Positions 25,858 through 34,107 of a DNA stretch of 57,372 bases are shown in pieces. Each line of letters opens with the position of its first letter. Position 1 is the stretch's first letter. The notes below the pieces were generated by a model that had not been told where the DNA came from, made no database searches, and saw nothing but the letters and a program-made list of their open reading frames with translations. The position numbers and the translations under genes were made by a program. Origin of the DNA: JAAYBQ01 sp035403465 (lineage in GTDB: Bacteria > Spirochaetota > UBA4802 > UBA5550); the NCBI GenBank assembly GCA_035403465.1, contig DAONFG010000020.1, positions 1-57,372 on the forward strand, in the 5' to 3' direction.

Positions 25858-26130
25858 TCACCCCATGCCGATCTTTTCAATCAGCATAAAAATATTATTG
25901 GTATAGTTCACCAGGACCCGGATCATCCATGACCCGAGAAGTATGATTGTAACAAAGATTGCAATTATCTTGGGAACGAATGTAAGGGTCTGTTCCTGTA
26001 TTGATGTAGTTGTCTGAATTATGGATATTATAAGTCCAACGACCATCCCCACACCGAGTATCGGTGTTGAGACAATCAGTATCGTCATCAGCGATTCCCT
26101 CATTATTTTTATTACAAGGACATCAGTCAT
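25858..26130 (-). CDS. fliQ: flagellar export gate protein FliQ
   Basis: The 90-residue protein has two hydrophobic helices around a polar loop and the signature TPILGVGMVVGLIISIIQTT then SIQEQTLTFVPKI. FliQ packs as four copies around FliP5-FliR1. The product has the family length. It lies 12 bp after fliP. Confidence 0.96.
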   Translation of the reverse strand: MTDVLVIKIMRESLMTILIVSTPILGVGMVVGLIISIIQTTTSIQEQTLTFVPKIIAIFVTIILLGSWMIRVLVNYTNNIFMLIEKIGMG

Positions 26131-26142
26131 CTGTACCCTCCG

Positions 26143-26901
26143 TCACCTGAAAGACCTTACGAGTTCGTAAACAAGAAGGTTCCAGCCGTCCACAAGTATA
26201 AAGAGAATCAGCTTGAACGGGAGCGAGATCATGACAGGCGGGAGCATTATCATACCCATTGCCATAAGCGCGCTTGCGATTATCATGTCGATTACGATAA
26301 ACGGCAGAAAAAGGAAAACGCCTATTTCGAAGGCGATCTTCAGTTCACTTATCATGAAAGCCGGGATAAGGCAGTAGCTGGGGATATCATCCCTGGTCTT
26401 GGGCTTTTCGATTTTTGAAAGCTTGACAAAGAGGGCTATGTCCTTCTCCCTTACCTGCCTGAACATAAAGTCCCTCATGGGCCCCATACCCCTGTCGAAA
26501 AACTGGGCATTTGAGATTTTACCGTCAAGATAAGGCTTCAGTGCTTTTTCGTTCATTTCAGTAAAGGTCGGGGCCATGATAAAAAATGTAAGGAACAGTG
26601 AAAGGCCCACAATCACCTGGTTAGGCGGCATCTGCTGAAGCGACAGCGCCCTCTTGACGAAATCAAGAACAATAACCACCCTGGTAAAGGCGGTCATCAT
26701 TATTATTATTGACGGGGCCAGAGTGAGAATAGACAGCAGAAAAAGTATCTGCAGACTCAGGGCAACATCTTTAGGACCCGATGCCGGCGCGATATCAAAT
26801 GCGATTTTGGGAATCGGCATTGTGACATTCTGGCCGAAGAGCAAAACAGGCACAGCCACGAACAAGCCCGCGAATAGTATTATTTTACTCTTCATGTTCA
26901 T
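26143..26901 (-). CDS. fliP: flagellar export gate protein FliP
   Basis: The 252-residue protein has a signal-like N-terminus ending near LLFGQ and four membrane helices. The two FliP signatures are present: PPNQVIVGLSLFLTFFIMAP and FLPFIVIDMIIASALMAMGM. FliP forms the pentameric core of the export gate. It overlaps the end of fliO by 17 bp. Confidence 0.97.
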   Translation of the reverse strand: MNMKSKIILFAGLFVAVPVLLFGQNVTMPIPKIAFDIAPASGPKDVALSLQILFLLSILTLAPSIIIMMTAFTRVVIVLDFVKRALSLQQMPPNQVIVGLSLFLTFFIMAPTFTEMNEKALKPYLDGKISNAQFFDRGMGPMRDFMFRQVREKDIALFVKLSKIEKPKTRDDIPSYCLIPAFMISELKIAFEIGVFLFLPFIVIDMIIASALMAMGMIMLPPVMISLPFKLILFILVDGWNLLVYELVRSFR

Positions 26902-27622
26902 GGTTTATTTTCTTTAACCTTTTTTTCTGGTTGTCAAGGTAACTCATGTCTATATCCTTTTCGGATATCTCCTCCACTGTGGTTTTTTTGAAACCGTGGG
27001 TTCTCTTCTCGTTGATCTTATCAATAATCCAGCCCATCTGGTCAGCTACGAATTCCTGGAAGTTCTTGCCCTGCACAGGAGTTGAGCGCGAACTGAGCAG
27101 CCTTATCCTGTCTATATCATCCTTCTCTCTTATCTCGGTAATCATATTGATGCTGCTGTCGGTTACTCCTATAAGAAAAACCTTGCCCGCCACATCAATT
27201 ATCTGCAGAGTCTTGTTTGGCCCCACCGGAACCATTGACAAAGTGCGGATCGCCTCCTGGCCGGAAATATTCAGCCCCACCTTCTGGCTGATAAACCTGT
27301 AGAAGAAGTAGAATCCGCCGCCAAAAAGAAGGAGTACAAATAAGACCTTGATGATCTCCCAGAAAGCAGAACCCTCATCGACCTGCGGTCCAAAGTCCCC
27401 TTCTCCGAAACCGGTTCCCGGGACCGCGTTGTTATCCGCGGCCGTACCGCTTCCATCTGCCTGCACCGCAGTCCCTGAAGTCTGGCCGTTCTGCGACTGG
27501 GCATAAACCGCCGATACAGGATTAAACTGCAGAAAAAACATAAAGATGCAGAAAGCTGCAGCAAAAAATGCTAAACTCATCTTTTCATCTTTACGATAAG
27601 ATAGTAGAATATTATGTCTCAT
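26885..27622 (-). CDS. fliO: flagellar biosynthesis protein FliO/FliZ
   Basis: The 245-residue protein has an N-terminal hydrophobic export segment ending about PVSAVYAQ and a low-complexity Gly/Ala/Thr stretch. A membrane helix lies near 88-110, followed by the FliO domain, whose core is IRTLSMVPVGPNKTLQIIDV then AGKVFLIGVTDSSINMI. FliO assists FliP ring assembly. Two starts are possible. The ATG at 27622 provides positive charges before the hydrophobic segment; the ATG at 27580 lacks them. Confidence 0.87.
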   Translation of the reverse strand: MRHNILLSYRKDEKMSLAFFAAAFCIFMFFLQFNPVSAVYAQSQNGQTSGTAVQADGSGTAADNNAVPGTGFGEGDFGPQVDEGSAFWEIIKVLFVLLLFGGGFYFFYRFISQKVGLNISGQEAIRTLSMVPVGPNKTLQIIDVAGKVFLIGVTDSSINMITEIREKDDIDRIRLLSSRSTPVQGKNFQEFVADQMGWIIDKINEKRTHGFKKTTVEEISEKDIDMSYLDNQKKRLKKINHEHEE

Positions 27623-27717
27623 TTTTTTCCGGATAAAAAAAATTTTTACTTCATTTGCTGCGGCAGAACCGTATATCCCGGACTGCCGTTATCGCTAAAC
27701 ACAAAATAACAATGTCA

Positions 27718-28776
27718 CTATTTGTTTACTGATTTAAACCTTTCGTCCTGGCTTACTATATCTGTTACCCTGACTCCGAAGTTTTCATCTATAACAACAA
27801 CCTCGCCACGGGCTATGAGCTTTCCGTTTACAAGGAGGTCAACAGGCTCACCCGCAAGTTTGTCAAGCTCGATAATCGATCCCTCGCCAAGCCCCAGGAT
27901 ATCCTTGACAAGACGCGTTGTCCTTCCAAGTTCAACGGTCATGGTCATTTCAATGTCGAGAAGCAGGCTTATATCACTATAGCCCGCTGCAGTGATCCCC
28001 TCGCCCATCTGCGGAAAGCGCACAGAACTGATCTGCGCCTGGGGTGTGGAGTACTGGTACTGTTGCTGCTGCTGCATCTGCGGCTGTTGTGCTCCGCCTA
28101 CTACTCCCAGTGTACCCGAAATGCCCGTATCAATTATATGGAACAGCTTGGAATTGATTACACCATCAATGATCAGGTCGTAGGTTATTTTTACCACGTC
28201 TCCAGGAGGGATCTGGAGTTCCGCCGGACTTTTTGCGATTGTCACCACTGCCGGAGTTGTATTTATGCCGCCGCCGATCTTACTGCTGAACTGCGTGGCC
28301 ATTGATGATACAAGCTGGTTGGTGAATTCCTGTATAGTACTCTGGTGCGCTTCATCAATTTCGGCCGGAGCGGATCCGGTGTCATCCCCCATCATCAGGG
28401 ATGAAATTATACCAGCGTCACGAAAATTAAAAATTATAAGGTTCCTGCCGTTTACGGCCCCGCTGTAATTCATGGCGACCTGTACGAACTTACCCTTGAA
28501 GTCAGAACGCACAGCCTCCTGCGGTTTTGCCTCGACCATCGGATTTGATATAACCAGACCCCTTCCGCCAAGGTAACCGCTGAGCGAAGGAGCAACTGAT
28601 GACGCGACTGAATTGAACAGGTTCCTGAGATTGCTCTGCTCAGCCGGGGAAACAGACGAACTGCCCCTGGACGACGACATGTCAAATCCGGCCATTGAAT
28701 CAGGGCCGGAGGTTATATCATCAGCTCCCTGCAACAGGGCATCAATTTCGTCTTGTGATAAGGAGCCGTCTCCCAT
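27718..28776 (-). CDS. fliY: flagellar motor switch protein FliY (CheC-like domain fused to FliN)
   Basis: In this 352-residue protein residues 1-17 hold the LSQDEIDALLQG motif that binds phospho-CheY in FliM and FliY. A CheC-type domain follows (about 95-225), with a low-complexity Gln-rich linker (about 232-245). The C-terminal FliN/SpoA domain contains LLLDIEMTMTVELGRTTRLV and NFGVRVTDIVS. It combines C-ring structure with possible CheY-P phosphatase activity. No fliM is present beside it, although fliM-fliY pairs are usual. GGAGGG precedes the ATG. Confidence 0.92.
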   Translation of the reverse strand: MGDGSLSQDEIDALLQGADDITSGPDSMAGFDMSSSRGSSSVSPAEQSNLRNLFNSVASSVAPSLSGYLGGRGLVISNPMVEAKPQEAVRSDFKGKFVQVAMNYSGAVNGRNLIIFNFRDAGIISSLMMGDDTGSAPAEIDEAHQSTIQEFTNQLVSSMATQFSSKIGGGINTTPAVVTIAKSPAELQIPPGDVVKITYDLIIDGVINSKLFHIIDTGISGTLGVVGGAQQPQMQQQQQYQYSTPQAQISSVRFPQMGEGITAAGYSDISLLLDIEMTMTVELGRTTRLVKDILGLGEGSIIELDKLAGEPVDLLVNGKLIARGEVVVIDENFGVRVTDIVSQDERFKSVNK

Positions 28777-28922
28777 ACTTCCCTCCAGTCAGAATACCGA
28801 ATATACGTATTACTTTATTTTACTGAAAGCACCCTGAAACGGGCACCCCGTCATCAACATACTAAATCCTGCACCATACAGGCCCCATTGTAAAAAAAGA
28901 AATCCGAAACCAGGAGCAGAAA

Positions 28923-29444
28923 TCAATTCCGAACAATTTCCTTGAAATAAACCTCTTTAATTTTCCCCGCATTGAGCCTTTGATTTATGCGTGCCTTTAT
29001 CTCTTCAGAAAGGATTAGAGAATCACTGACTGAATCAAGATCCTCAAACTTTTTACCCTGAAGCAGAATATTTATAATATGCTGCATCTCGTCTTTTCTC
29101 CTGATCAGCTCGTTGTTCAACTCAGGGCTGGGAACATACCCCAGGGAAAGTGTGAGCTTCAGGAAATGCGGCTCTTCATCTGAAGTAGTACTGGAAAAAG
29201 GCGGAAGCTCATATGTTGCCAGCGGATCAGGAGAAGGCTGCGCAATGATATCCTGGCTCTTATCGTACATGCTTTCCTGCACATTCCTGGCAACAAGATA
29301 GGAAATACCTATCATGAGCACCACAACAATTATTGCACCCGCAACATAGAGCAGAATCTTTACTATCTTGGAAGTGGCACTACTACCCGCAGGTTCCGCC
29401 GGTTTCGCCTCATCCTCGACTATATCTCTTTCTTCGTCACCCAT
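28923..29444 (-). CDS. fliL: flagellar basal-body-associated protein FliL
   Basis: The 173-residue protein has an acidic cytoplasmic N-terminus, one membrane helix (about 28-50) and a periplasmic FliL domain (FLKLTLSLGYVPSPELNNEL, then the C-terminal EIKARINQRLNAGKIKEVYF). FliL rings surround stator units and support torque under load. Its usual neighbours motA and motB are absent here. GGAAAGA lies upstream of the ATG. Confidence 0.9.
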   Translation of the reverse strand: MGDEERDIVEDEAKPAEPAGSSATSKIVKILLYVAGAIIVVVLMIGISYLVARNVQESMYDKSQDIIAQPSPDPLATYELPPFSSTTSDEEPHFLKLTLSLGYVPSPELNNELIRRKDEMQHIINILLQGKKFEDLDSVSDSLILSEEIKARINQRLNAGKIKEVYFKEIVRN

Positions 29445-29732
29445 ACTCTTTCCGTCATAAATAGTTTATTGGCCGTGTACACATTAAGTTCAGGATTGCA
29501 GATAAATTTCATGCGACATAATAACAAACTTTATTTATTCATGTCAATTAATTTATTCATTTTATCCTTATTATGCGTTAACGCCTATTTATTTATCGGC
29601 ACCTGAAAGTAAAAAAAATCATCAATTATTCACTTATGGGCATTTTAGCGCACATTAAAACATCGTAATAACCGGTTCAAACAATGCATACACCAGGGCG
29701 ATCGCCGCGACTGATTAATAAAACAGCTGTAA
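29445..29732. other. 288-bp non-coding gap between fliL and flbD
   Basis: This AT-rich stretch holds no open frame of note in any frame. In related genomes motA and motB sit here. It contains a possible sigma-28 -10 box (29593-29600). No remnant of stator genes was recognised. Confidence 0.6.
29593..29619 (-). promoter_or_regulatory. possible sigma-28 promoter upstream of fliL
   Basis: Read on the minus strand, a perfect GCCGATAA (29600-29593) lies about 150 bases ahead of fliL. The -35 region at the right distance (29619-29612) is ATTTTTTT, a poor match to TAAAGTTT. The -10 alone is striking, but the promoter is unproven. Confidence 0.3.
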
Positions 29733-29933
29733 TCAGCCGTTCCGGCCAAGATTACCGAATATCTCCCTGTTATATCCCTTGATTTTTTCTATAATCTCCG
29801 GGATACGGTCCTTAACGATGTATTTCCTGTCATTGGTCAGCGTAATAACCGTATCAGGTGTACTCTCCATTACCTCTATGTGCTGCGGATTAAGGGTAAA
29901 CACCTCTCCGTTAAGCCTGTGCAGTTCTATCAT
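29733..29933 (-). CDS. flbD: flagellar protein FlbD
   Basis: The 66-residue protein matches the small FlbD family of spirochaetes and Firmicutes: MIELHRLNGEVFTLNPQHIE, then ESTPDTVITLTNDRKYIVKD and a C-terminal helix. Its function is not established; it is encoded with stator and switch genes. Its ATG overlaps the end of the upstream DUF115 gene by 4 bp, so the two are translationally coupled. Confidence 0.9.
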   Translation of the reverse strand: MIELHRLNGEVFTLNPQHIEVMESTPDTVITLTNDRKYIVKDRIPEIIEKIKGYNREIFGNLGRNG

Positions 29934-30730
29934 AACCTCTCCTCGCTCTTCACTTTTACTGTATTAATATATTCATCAAGACCGGTTTTATATACGATTG
30001 ACGGTGAACATCCCGGGAAACTGCAGTCCGCAACAGGGAACGGCTCCCTGCCGAAAAGTTCATCAAGCCAGTACCTGGCAGCAAGAAACTGGTGGTTTGT
30101 AAAAAATGTGCGGTTATCACGGACAATCTCATAGCACCTGTTATTTCTGCATATACTCATTTCAATCCCTGCGGCAGGTGAAAATCTTCCGCTTTTAAGA
30201 TGGCTGCGTGCAAACCTTGAGGTTTCCAGGGCATAAAACCTTTCCCTGAAACCCATATCGTTCCCTGCGAGCATCAGGGAATTGAAAAAATCACCTTCAA
30301 GCATCCAGTTGTAAAAACTGATGCGCCCCGTCCACTTTCTGATAGAAGAGAATGATGAACAGCTGAAAGCCAGGAGGTGCATCGGAGAAGTATCAATTCC
30401 TGAAAAAAAATCAGCGGGAGTTGCCTCGCAGGTTATGACAAAATCAGGAGTGATACCCCGGCTTACAAGCGGGCGAAGCGCCATATCGGCCGCGACAAGG
30501 ATGAACCTGCTGTCGCCGGAAATACCCGCAAGTGATGGTATGTGAATGTCAAGTGACGGGCCGGCTCCGGCTATTATCACATGGCGCCCTTTAAGCATAG
30601 GTATTACAGGCCCGAGCCCGCCTGATTTTCTGATAAGAGGGAGATTTTTTTCAAGATTGCGCCTGAATGCAGCCCCGCGCTCAGCAAGTATCCCGGAATT
30701 GAGTGTTGAAAAAAGTTCTGTTTTGTCCAT
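29930..30730 (-). CDS. DUF115 / MptE-like protein, possible motility accessory (Maf-type) factor
   Basis: The 266-residue protein has the DUF115 core: GRHVIIAGAGPSLDIHIPSL, then AADMALRPLVSRGITPDFVI, TCEATP and SPMHLLAFSC. DUF115 includes archaeal 6-hydroxymethylpterin diphosphokinase MptE and the Maf proteins that glycosylate flagellins with nonulosonic acids. Position at the head of the flagellar run, with a 4-bp overlap into flbD, favours a flagellar role such as filament or sheath modification. It is much shorter than typical Maf proteins (over 600 residues), so the substrate is uncertain. Confidence 0.72.
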   Translation of the reverse strand: MDKTELFSTLNSGILAERGAAFRRNLEKNLPLIRKSGGLGPVIPMLKGRHVIIAGAGPSLDIHIPSLAGISGDSRFILVAADMALRPLVSRGITPDFVITCEATPADFFSGIDTSPMHLLAFSCSSFSSIRKWTGRISFYNWMLEGDFFNSLMLAGNDMGFRERFYALETSRFARSHLKSGRFSPAAGIEMSICRNNRCYEIVRDNRTFFTNHQFLAARYWLDELFGREPFPVADCSFPGCSPSIVYKTGLDEYINTVKVKSEERL

Positions 30731-30814
30731 TATGACAATACCCTGCCGGTTCTACTACACGGCATATTGCGGATTATCCCGCGGTACAGGCAGTCCGGAA
30801 GAGATGTGTATTTT

Positions 30815-30855
30815 ATATCATAACTATGCATCATACCTGTGCATAATTATGATAT
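30815..30855. promoter_or_regulatory. 41-base palindrome upstream of the DUF115-flbD genes (candidate operator)
   Basis: ATATCATAACTATGCA and TGCATAATTATGATAT form a 16-bp inverted repeat with one mismatch and a 9-base centre. It lies 85 bp ahead of the DUF115 start and 60 bp after the TetR stop. On the minus strand a possible promoter (TTGCTT-N17-CATAAT) has its -10 inside the right arm. There is no T run, so an operator fits better than a terminator. Confidence 0.5.
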
Positions 30856-30915
30856 AAACGGGTTTATCAAGCAATTTATATGGAACCTCCGCAGGAAAAC
30901 TTCAAGTGCGGGCCG

Positions 30916-31506
30916 TTACTCCGCCTTGATCAGGTGGGTTATGTGTCTGACAATTTTTGTGTAATCAAGACCTATGGGATCAATCTCCTCGATCAGCCCG
31001 ATAAAGAAGACAATAACCTGGATAATCCTTGCAGCTGTCCTGTCATCAATATCCATGGGACCATCGGCTTCCCTCGCCTTATCCTTCATAATACTCTCAA
31101 AAAAAGCACGGTGATTAGCGAAGAATTTCCTGATCATAGCCATCATCGTCTCATTTTCAAATGAATAGAGGATGATGTTGATAAGAATTATAATATTAGC
31201 CCTGTCCAGCAGGAAGCTCTCAACGCTAAGCAGTGACGATATGGGCGCCCTCTCATCCATGTCCATTTCGATTGACAGCAGGCGCCTGTGGTTGTAATCA
31301 AGCACAGCATAGATTTCATTTATCAGCTCAATATATATATCATCCTTTGAAGGGAAGTAATGAAGCACCCCTCCCTTTGAGTAGCCGGCCTCGTCTGCAA
31401 TCTCCTGTATCGAGATCTGTGAATAGACCTGCTTCTGCAGGAGACGTTTTAATGCCGCTGTAACCTTACGCTTTCTTGCCTTTACTTTTTCTTCTTTATC
31501 TATCAC
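30916..31506 (-). CDS. TetR/AcrR-family transcriptional regulator
   Basis: The 196-residue protein has an N-terminal TetR helix-turn-helix (ISIQEIADEAGYSKGGVLHY then FPSKDDIYIELI) and an all-helical ligand-binding C-terminus. The start is the GTG at 31506, with AAGGAG eight bases upstream. The ligand and targets are unknown. It is divergent from tsaE, and TGCAT-type half sites occur both in its own promoter region (about 31530-31580) and in the palindrome downstream. These are candidate binding sites. Confidence 0.9.
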   Translation of the reverse strand: MIDKEEKVKARKRKVTAALKRLLQKQVYSQISIQEIADEAGYSKGGVLHYFPSKDDIYIELINEIYAVLDYNHRRLLSIEMDMDERAPISSLLSVESFLLDRANIIILINIILYSFENETMMAMIRKFFANHRAFFESIMKDKAREADGPMDIDDRTAARIIQVIVFFIGLIEEIDPIGLDYTKIVRHITHLIKAE

Positions 31507-31527
31507 AATCGGTGCTCCTTTATGTCT

Positions 31528-31581
31528 ATAAAAAGTGCATTACATCATCATGCAATAAAAAAAACATCCGTGCATTAAAAA
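31528..31581. promoter_or_regulatory. GTGCATTA repeats in the tetR promoter region
   Basis: Two direct copies of GTGCATTA lie here; the first is continued to an inverted ATGCA nine bases later (TGCAT-N9-ATGCA). A TATAGA -10-like box for tetR overlaps. The arrangement suggests an autoregulatory operator but is unproven. Confidence 0.35.
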
Positions 31582-31697
31582 ATTCGGGATACTGAAAAAC
31601 AGGCCTGTTTTACCGGGATTATTACATGTTTGATGACAGGGCTAATTCCTTGACAAAAAAAGAACTTCATTTCTATCCTGTGAAACGGACAATATTA

Positions 31698-32123
31698 ATG
31701 AAGAGAGTACTCGAATCAGGATCATGCGAAGAGACGCTGAAGATTGCAGGTAAAATCGGCAGCATGGCCTCACGCGGAGACATCATCACACTGAGCGGTG
31801 AACTGGGCGCAGGCAAGACAGTCTTTGCAAAGGGAATTGCCGCAGGCCTGGGTATTGATGAATCCATTACCAGTCCCACGTTCAGCCTCATGGAAGTTCA
31901 CGAAGGGACCACGCCCCTGTATCACTTTGACCTGTACCGCCTTGAAACAGCGTCGGAACTCGATGAACTCTTCTTCGAGGAGTACTGGGAGGGGGACGGG
32001 GTTTCGGTGATAGAATGGCCCGAGAGGGCGGCGGGGAGGCTGCCGCACCGGGTCATATCTGTAACAATAGAGTACACCGGGCCTGACAGCAGGAGGATTA
32101 CCATTGAAAACCCTGACGATTGA
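31698..32123 (+). CDS. tsaE: tRNA threonylcarbamoyladenosine biosynthesis ATPase TsaE
   Basis: The 141-residue protein has the P-loop SGELGAGKTVFAKGIA, SPTFSLMEVHEG, YHFDLYRL and VIEWPERA. TsaE is the ATPase that resets the TsaB-TsaD complex, which adds threonylcarbamoyl to A37 of ANN-decoding tRNAs. The frame opens at an ATG at 31626. The ATG at 31698 is preferred because family members start about 15-35 residues before the P-loop; neither has a strong ribosome site. The end overlaps tsaB by 20 bp. Confidence 0.92.
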   Translation: MKRVLESGSCEETLKIAGKIGSMASRGDIITLSGELGAGKTVFAKGIAAGLGIDESITSPTFSLMEVHEGTTPLYHFDLYRLETASELDELFFEEYWEGDGVSVIEWPERAAGRLPHRVISVTIEYTGPDSRRITIENPDD

Positions 32124-32811
32124 GTCATCCACGGATATTGAGCTCCTGTCACTGGCCTCGGGCGGGAAGTTCTTCCAGTTTGCCGAAAGGACGGGACTAT
32201 CCCATTCCACGGACATGTTTGTCAACCTCGAATCGCTGCTTACATCGGCCGGGGTCCCGCTCGGCGGGATAGAACTGCTCGGGGTGGGTACCGGGCCGGG
32301 ATCTTTTACCGGTGTACGCATCGCAGTAAGCACGGCAAGGATGCTCTCGCAGCTGCTGGGAATACCGCTTGTCGGAGTAAAAAGCCATGAAATATATGCC
32401 GCGTCATGTGATACTGTTGATAACGGGCTCATAGCAGTGGCCTTTGATGCGAAAAAATCGAAAGTCTACGCCGGACTCTACAGCAAACGGGCCGGTGAAA
32501 CATCCGTACTGCTTGAACCCGGAGACTTTACCATGCATGAATTTCTTGACAGGATACCATCGACGGGGATGATAACATGTATCGGTGACGGTTTTACACG
32601 GTATGATGACATACTGGCGGATTATTCAGCTGAAAAGGGAATCACGTGCAGCGTAATAAATGATTTCATGCCATCCGGTAAAGCTGCGTCACTTCTTGTG
32701 CTGGAAAAATTTAAGGAGTCACCGGAAACATACGGGAATTTTTTACAGACGCTGCCGTCTTACGAAAGGTTATCTGATGCAGAGAATGCGTACAATTTAA
32801 AAAACAGTTGA
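32104..32811 (+). CDS. tsaB: tRNA threonylcarbamoyladenosine biosynthesis protein TsaB
   Basis: The 235-residue protein has the ASKHA-fold motifs MKTLTIESSTDIELLSL and GVGTGPGSFTGVRIAVSTAR. TsaB is the non-catalytic partner of TsaD. The start is a TTG at 32104 with a perfect AGGAGG about eight bases upstream, inside the end of tsaE, so translation is probably coupled. tsaD and tsaC are not in the window. Its stop abuts the stop of the convergent PilZ-like gene. Confidence 0.93.
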   Translation: MKTLTIESSTDIELLSLASGGKFFQFAERTGLSHSTDMFVNLESLLTSAGVPLGGIELLGVGTGPGSFTGVRIAVSTARMLSQLLGIPLVGVKSHEIYAASCDTVDNGLIAVAFDAKKSKVYAGLYSKRAGETSVLLEPGDFTMHEFLDRIPSTGMITCIGDGFTRYDDILADYSAEKGITCSVINDFMPSGKAASLLVLEKFKESPETYGNFLQTLPSYERLSDAENAYNLKNS

Positions 32812-33987
32812 TCAGGCTTTCCTTGCCTTCATGCTCTTCATAAGCCTGGCCTTATATTCAGTCTCCATCGGTTTCAGGACCCCGTAAAACCGCTTCATTT
32901 CGTCCTTTCTTGAGGAGTTGCCTTCAAAATCGACACCAATAAGCAGGTTCCCGTCATGATCAGCTGATGTAGACTTGATATCGCCGTAAATTGTAAGCGG
33001 GGCCTGAAGCTTGAATACTATATCAAAGATGAAACCCCTTGATTTCTGGATATACTTTTTGAGGTCAGGGTCTGTAATCCTGAGCTTTGCCCCGCCCCGG
33101 CTTATATCCGAAATCTGCTGGTGAACCGGGATAAGCATCGTATTGGCATCCCTGATCCTGTCCACAAGCTTAAAAGACATATCCTTGAGATCTATTACTT
33201 TATCAATACCCATCGCGGCTGTTTTTGATACTGCCTGTATATAAGCGAATGTAACCGTGTTCTGATCCTCGGTAATATAAATAACAGGGACAATAATTAT
33301 CGATTTTAGTCCCTTTTCAATGTTCTTTTTAATCAGTTTTTCAAGATCATTACCATAGAGCCCCGCGATATCAACAAAATCATCGGTCATTGCCCTGTAT
33401 GACTCCGGGTCGCTTACATCCTGAATAAACAGCGATTTTCCGGTGTTTTTTATGTTTTTAAGAACAGCATCCCTTGTATCCATGCTCAGAACATCGACCT
33501 TGAACTGGTCGGCAAACCTGGAATTAACAGACTGGAACTGGTCCAGGACAACCTTGATGCCTGTGGGGATATTGAACTTGCTAAGGTCAATTGTATGTTT
33601 GGATACACGGAAATTAGTCGCAACAGCTTCACCCTGTGCAAGTTTAAAGCGAAGATCCCTTCTGCCCTCTGTTGCCCTGCGCGCACTCCTGATCTTGCAC
33701 TTGTAGTAACCGGGACCCATATCCTGGAGAACCTCAAGGTCAACCTCGACATACTTGTCAGAAAGACCGTAGATAATGATATTACCGTCAGACTTGTATC
33801 CCGGATCAGTGACAACCATGAGCGTATTGTCCTGATTATACTCATTAATCATCACTTCACGCTTGTCAACATCGTACTTGATGTAGAGTTTCCTGCTGCT
33901 GAACTGTTCCCGCAGTATCCGGATAACGTCACTGACAGTCTCAAAAGAGTTGAATGTTCGCGCTTTTCGCTGTTCCGTCTTGAGCAA
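32812..33987 (-). CDS. PilZ-like / DUF1577-type spirochaetal protein
   Basis: The 391-residue protein is cytoplasmic with no membrane segment. The first 100 residues form a beta-rich domain ending YYKCKIRSARRATEGRRDLR. The middle resembles a ligand-binding alpha/beta region. The C-terminus has a PilZ-like pattern: the IRDANTMLIPVHQQISDISR segment, GGAKLRI, then LLIGVDFEG. It matches my recollection of DUF1577 proteins of Leptospira. A c-di-GMP effector role is an inference; the classical RxxxR…D/NxSxxG appears only partly (DISRGG). Confidence 0.6.
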   Translation of the reverse strand: MLKTEQRKARTFNSFETVSDVIRILREQFSSRKLYIKYDVDKREVMINEYNQDNTLMVVTDPGYKSDGNIIIYGLSDKYVEVDLEVLQDMGPGYYKCKIRSARRATEGRRDLRFKLAQGEAVATNFRVSKHTIDLSKFNIPTGIKVVLDQFQSVNSRFADQFKVDVLSMDTRDAVLKNIKNTGKSLFIQDVSDPESYRAMTDDFVDIAGLYGNDLEKLIKKNIEKGLKSIIIVPVIYITEDQNTVTFAYIQAVSKTAAMGIDKVIDLKDMSFKLVDRIRDANTMLIPVHQQISDISRGGAKLRITDPDLKKYIQKSRGFIFDIVFKLQAPLTIYGDIKSTSADHDGNLLIGVDFEGNSSRKDEMKRFYGVLKPMETEYKARLMKSMKARKA

Positions 33988-34063
33988 AGCAGACCTCGGT
34001 TAAAAAATAATTAGCTGTCAGACTAAATATCGGTCATCGTGTGATATTTCAATAATTTTACAC

Positions 34064-34094
34064 AAAAAAAAAGAGGGTTAGACCCTCTTTTTTT
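34064..34094 (-). terminator. bidirectional intrinsic terminator
   Basis: GAGGGT / ACCCTC with a 3-base loop, flanked by nine As on one side and seven Ts on the other. It lies just after the basic-protein stop and could also end transcription from the other strand. Confidence 0.8.
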
Positions 34095-34107
34095 AATCTG
34101 AAAATAA

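Noticed and set aside
28076..28095. Gln-rich (CAG/CTG) stretch in fliY as a sequencing artefact or repeat expansion
   Set aside because: Low-complexity linkers are usual between the CheC-like and FliN domains; the frame is intact on both sides.
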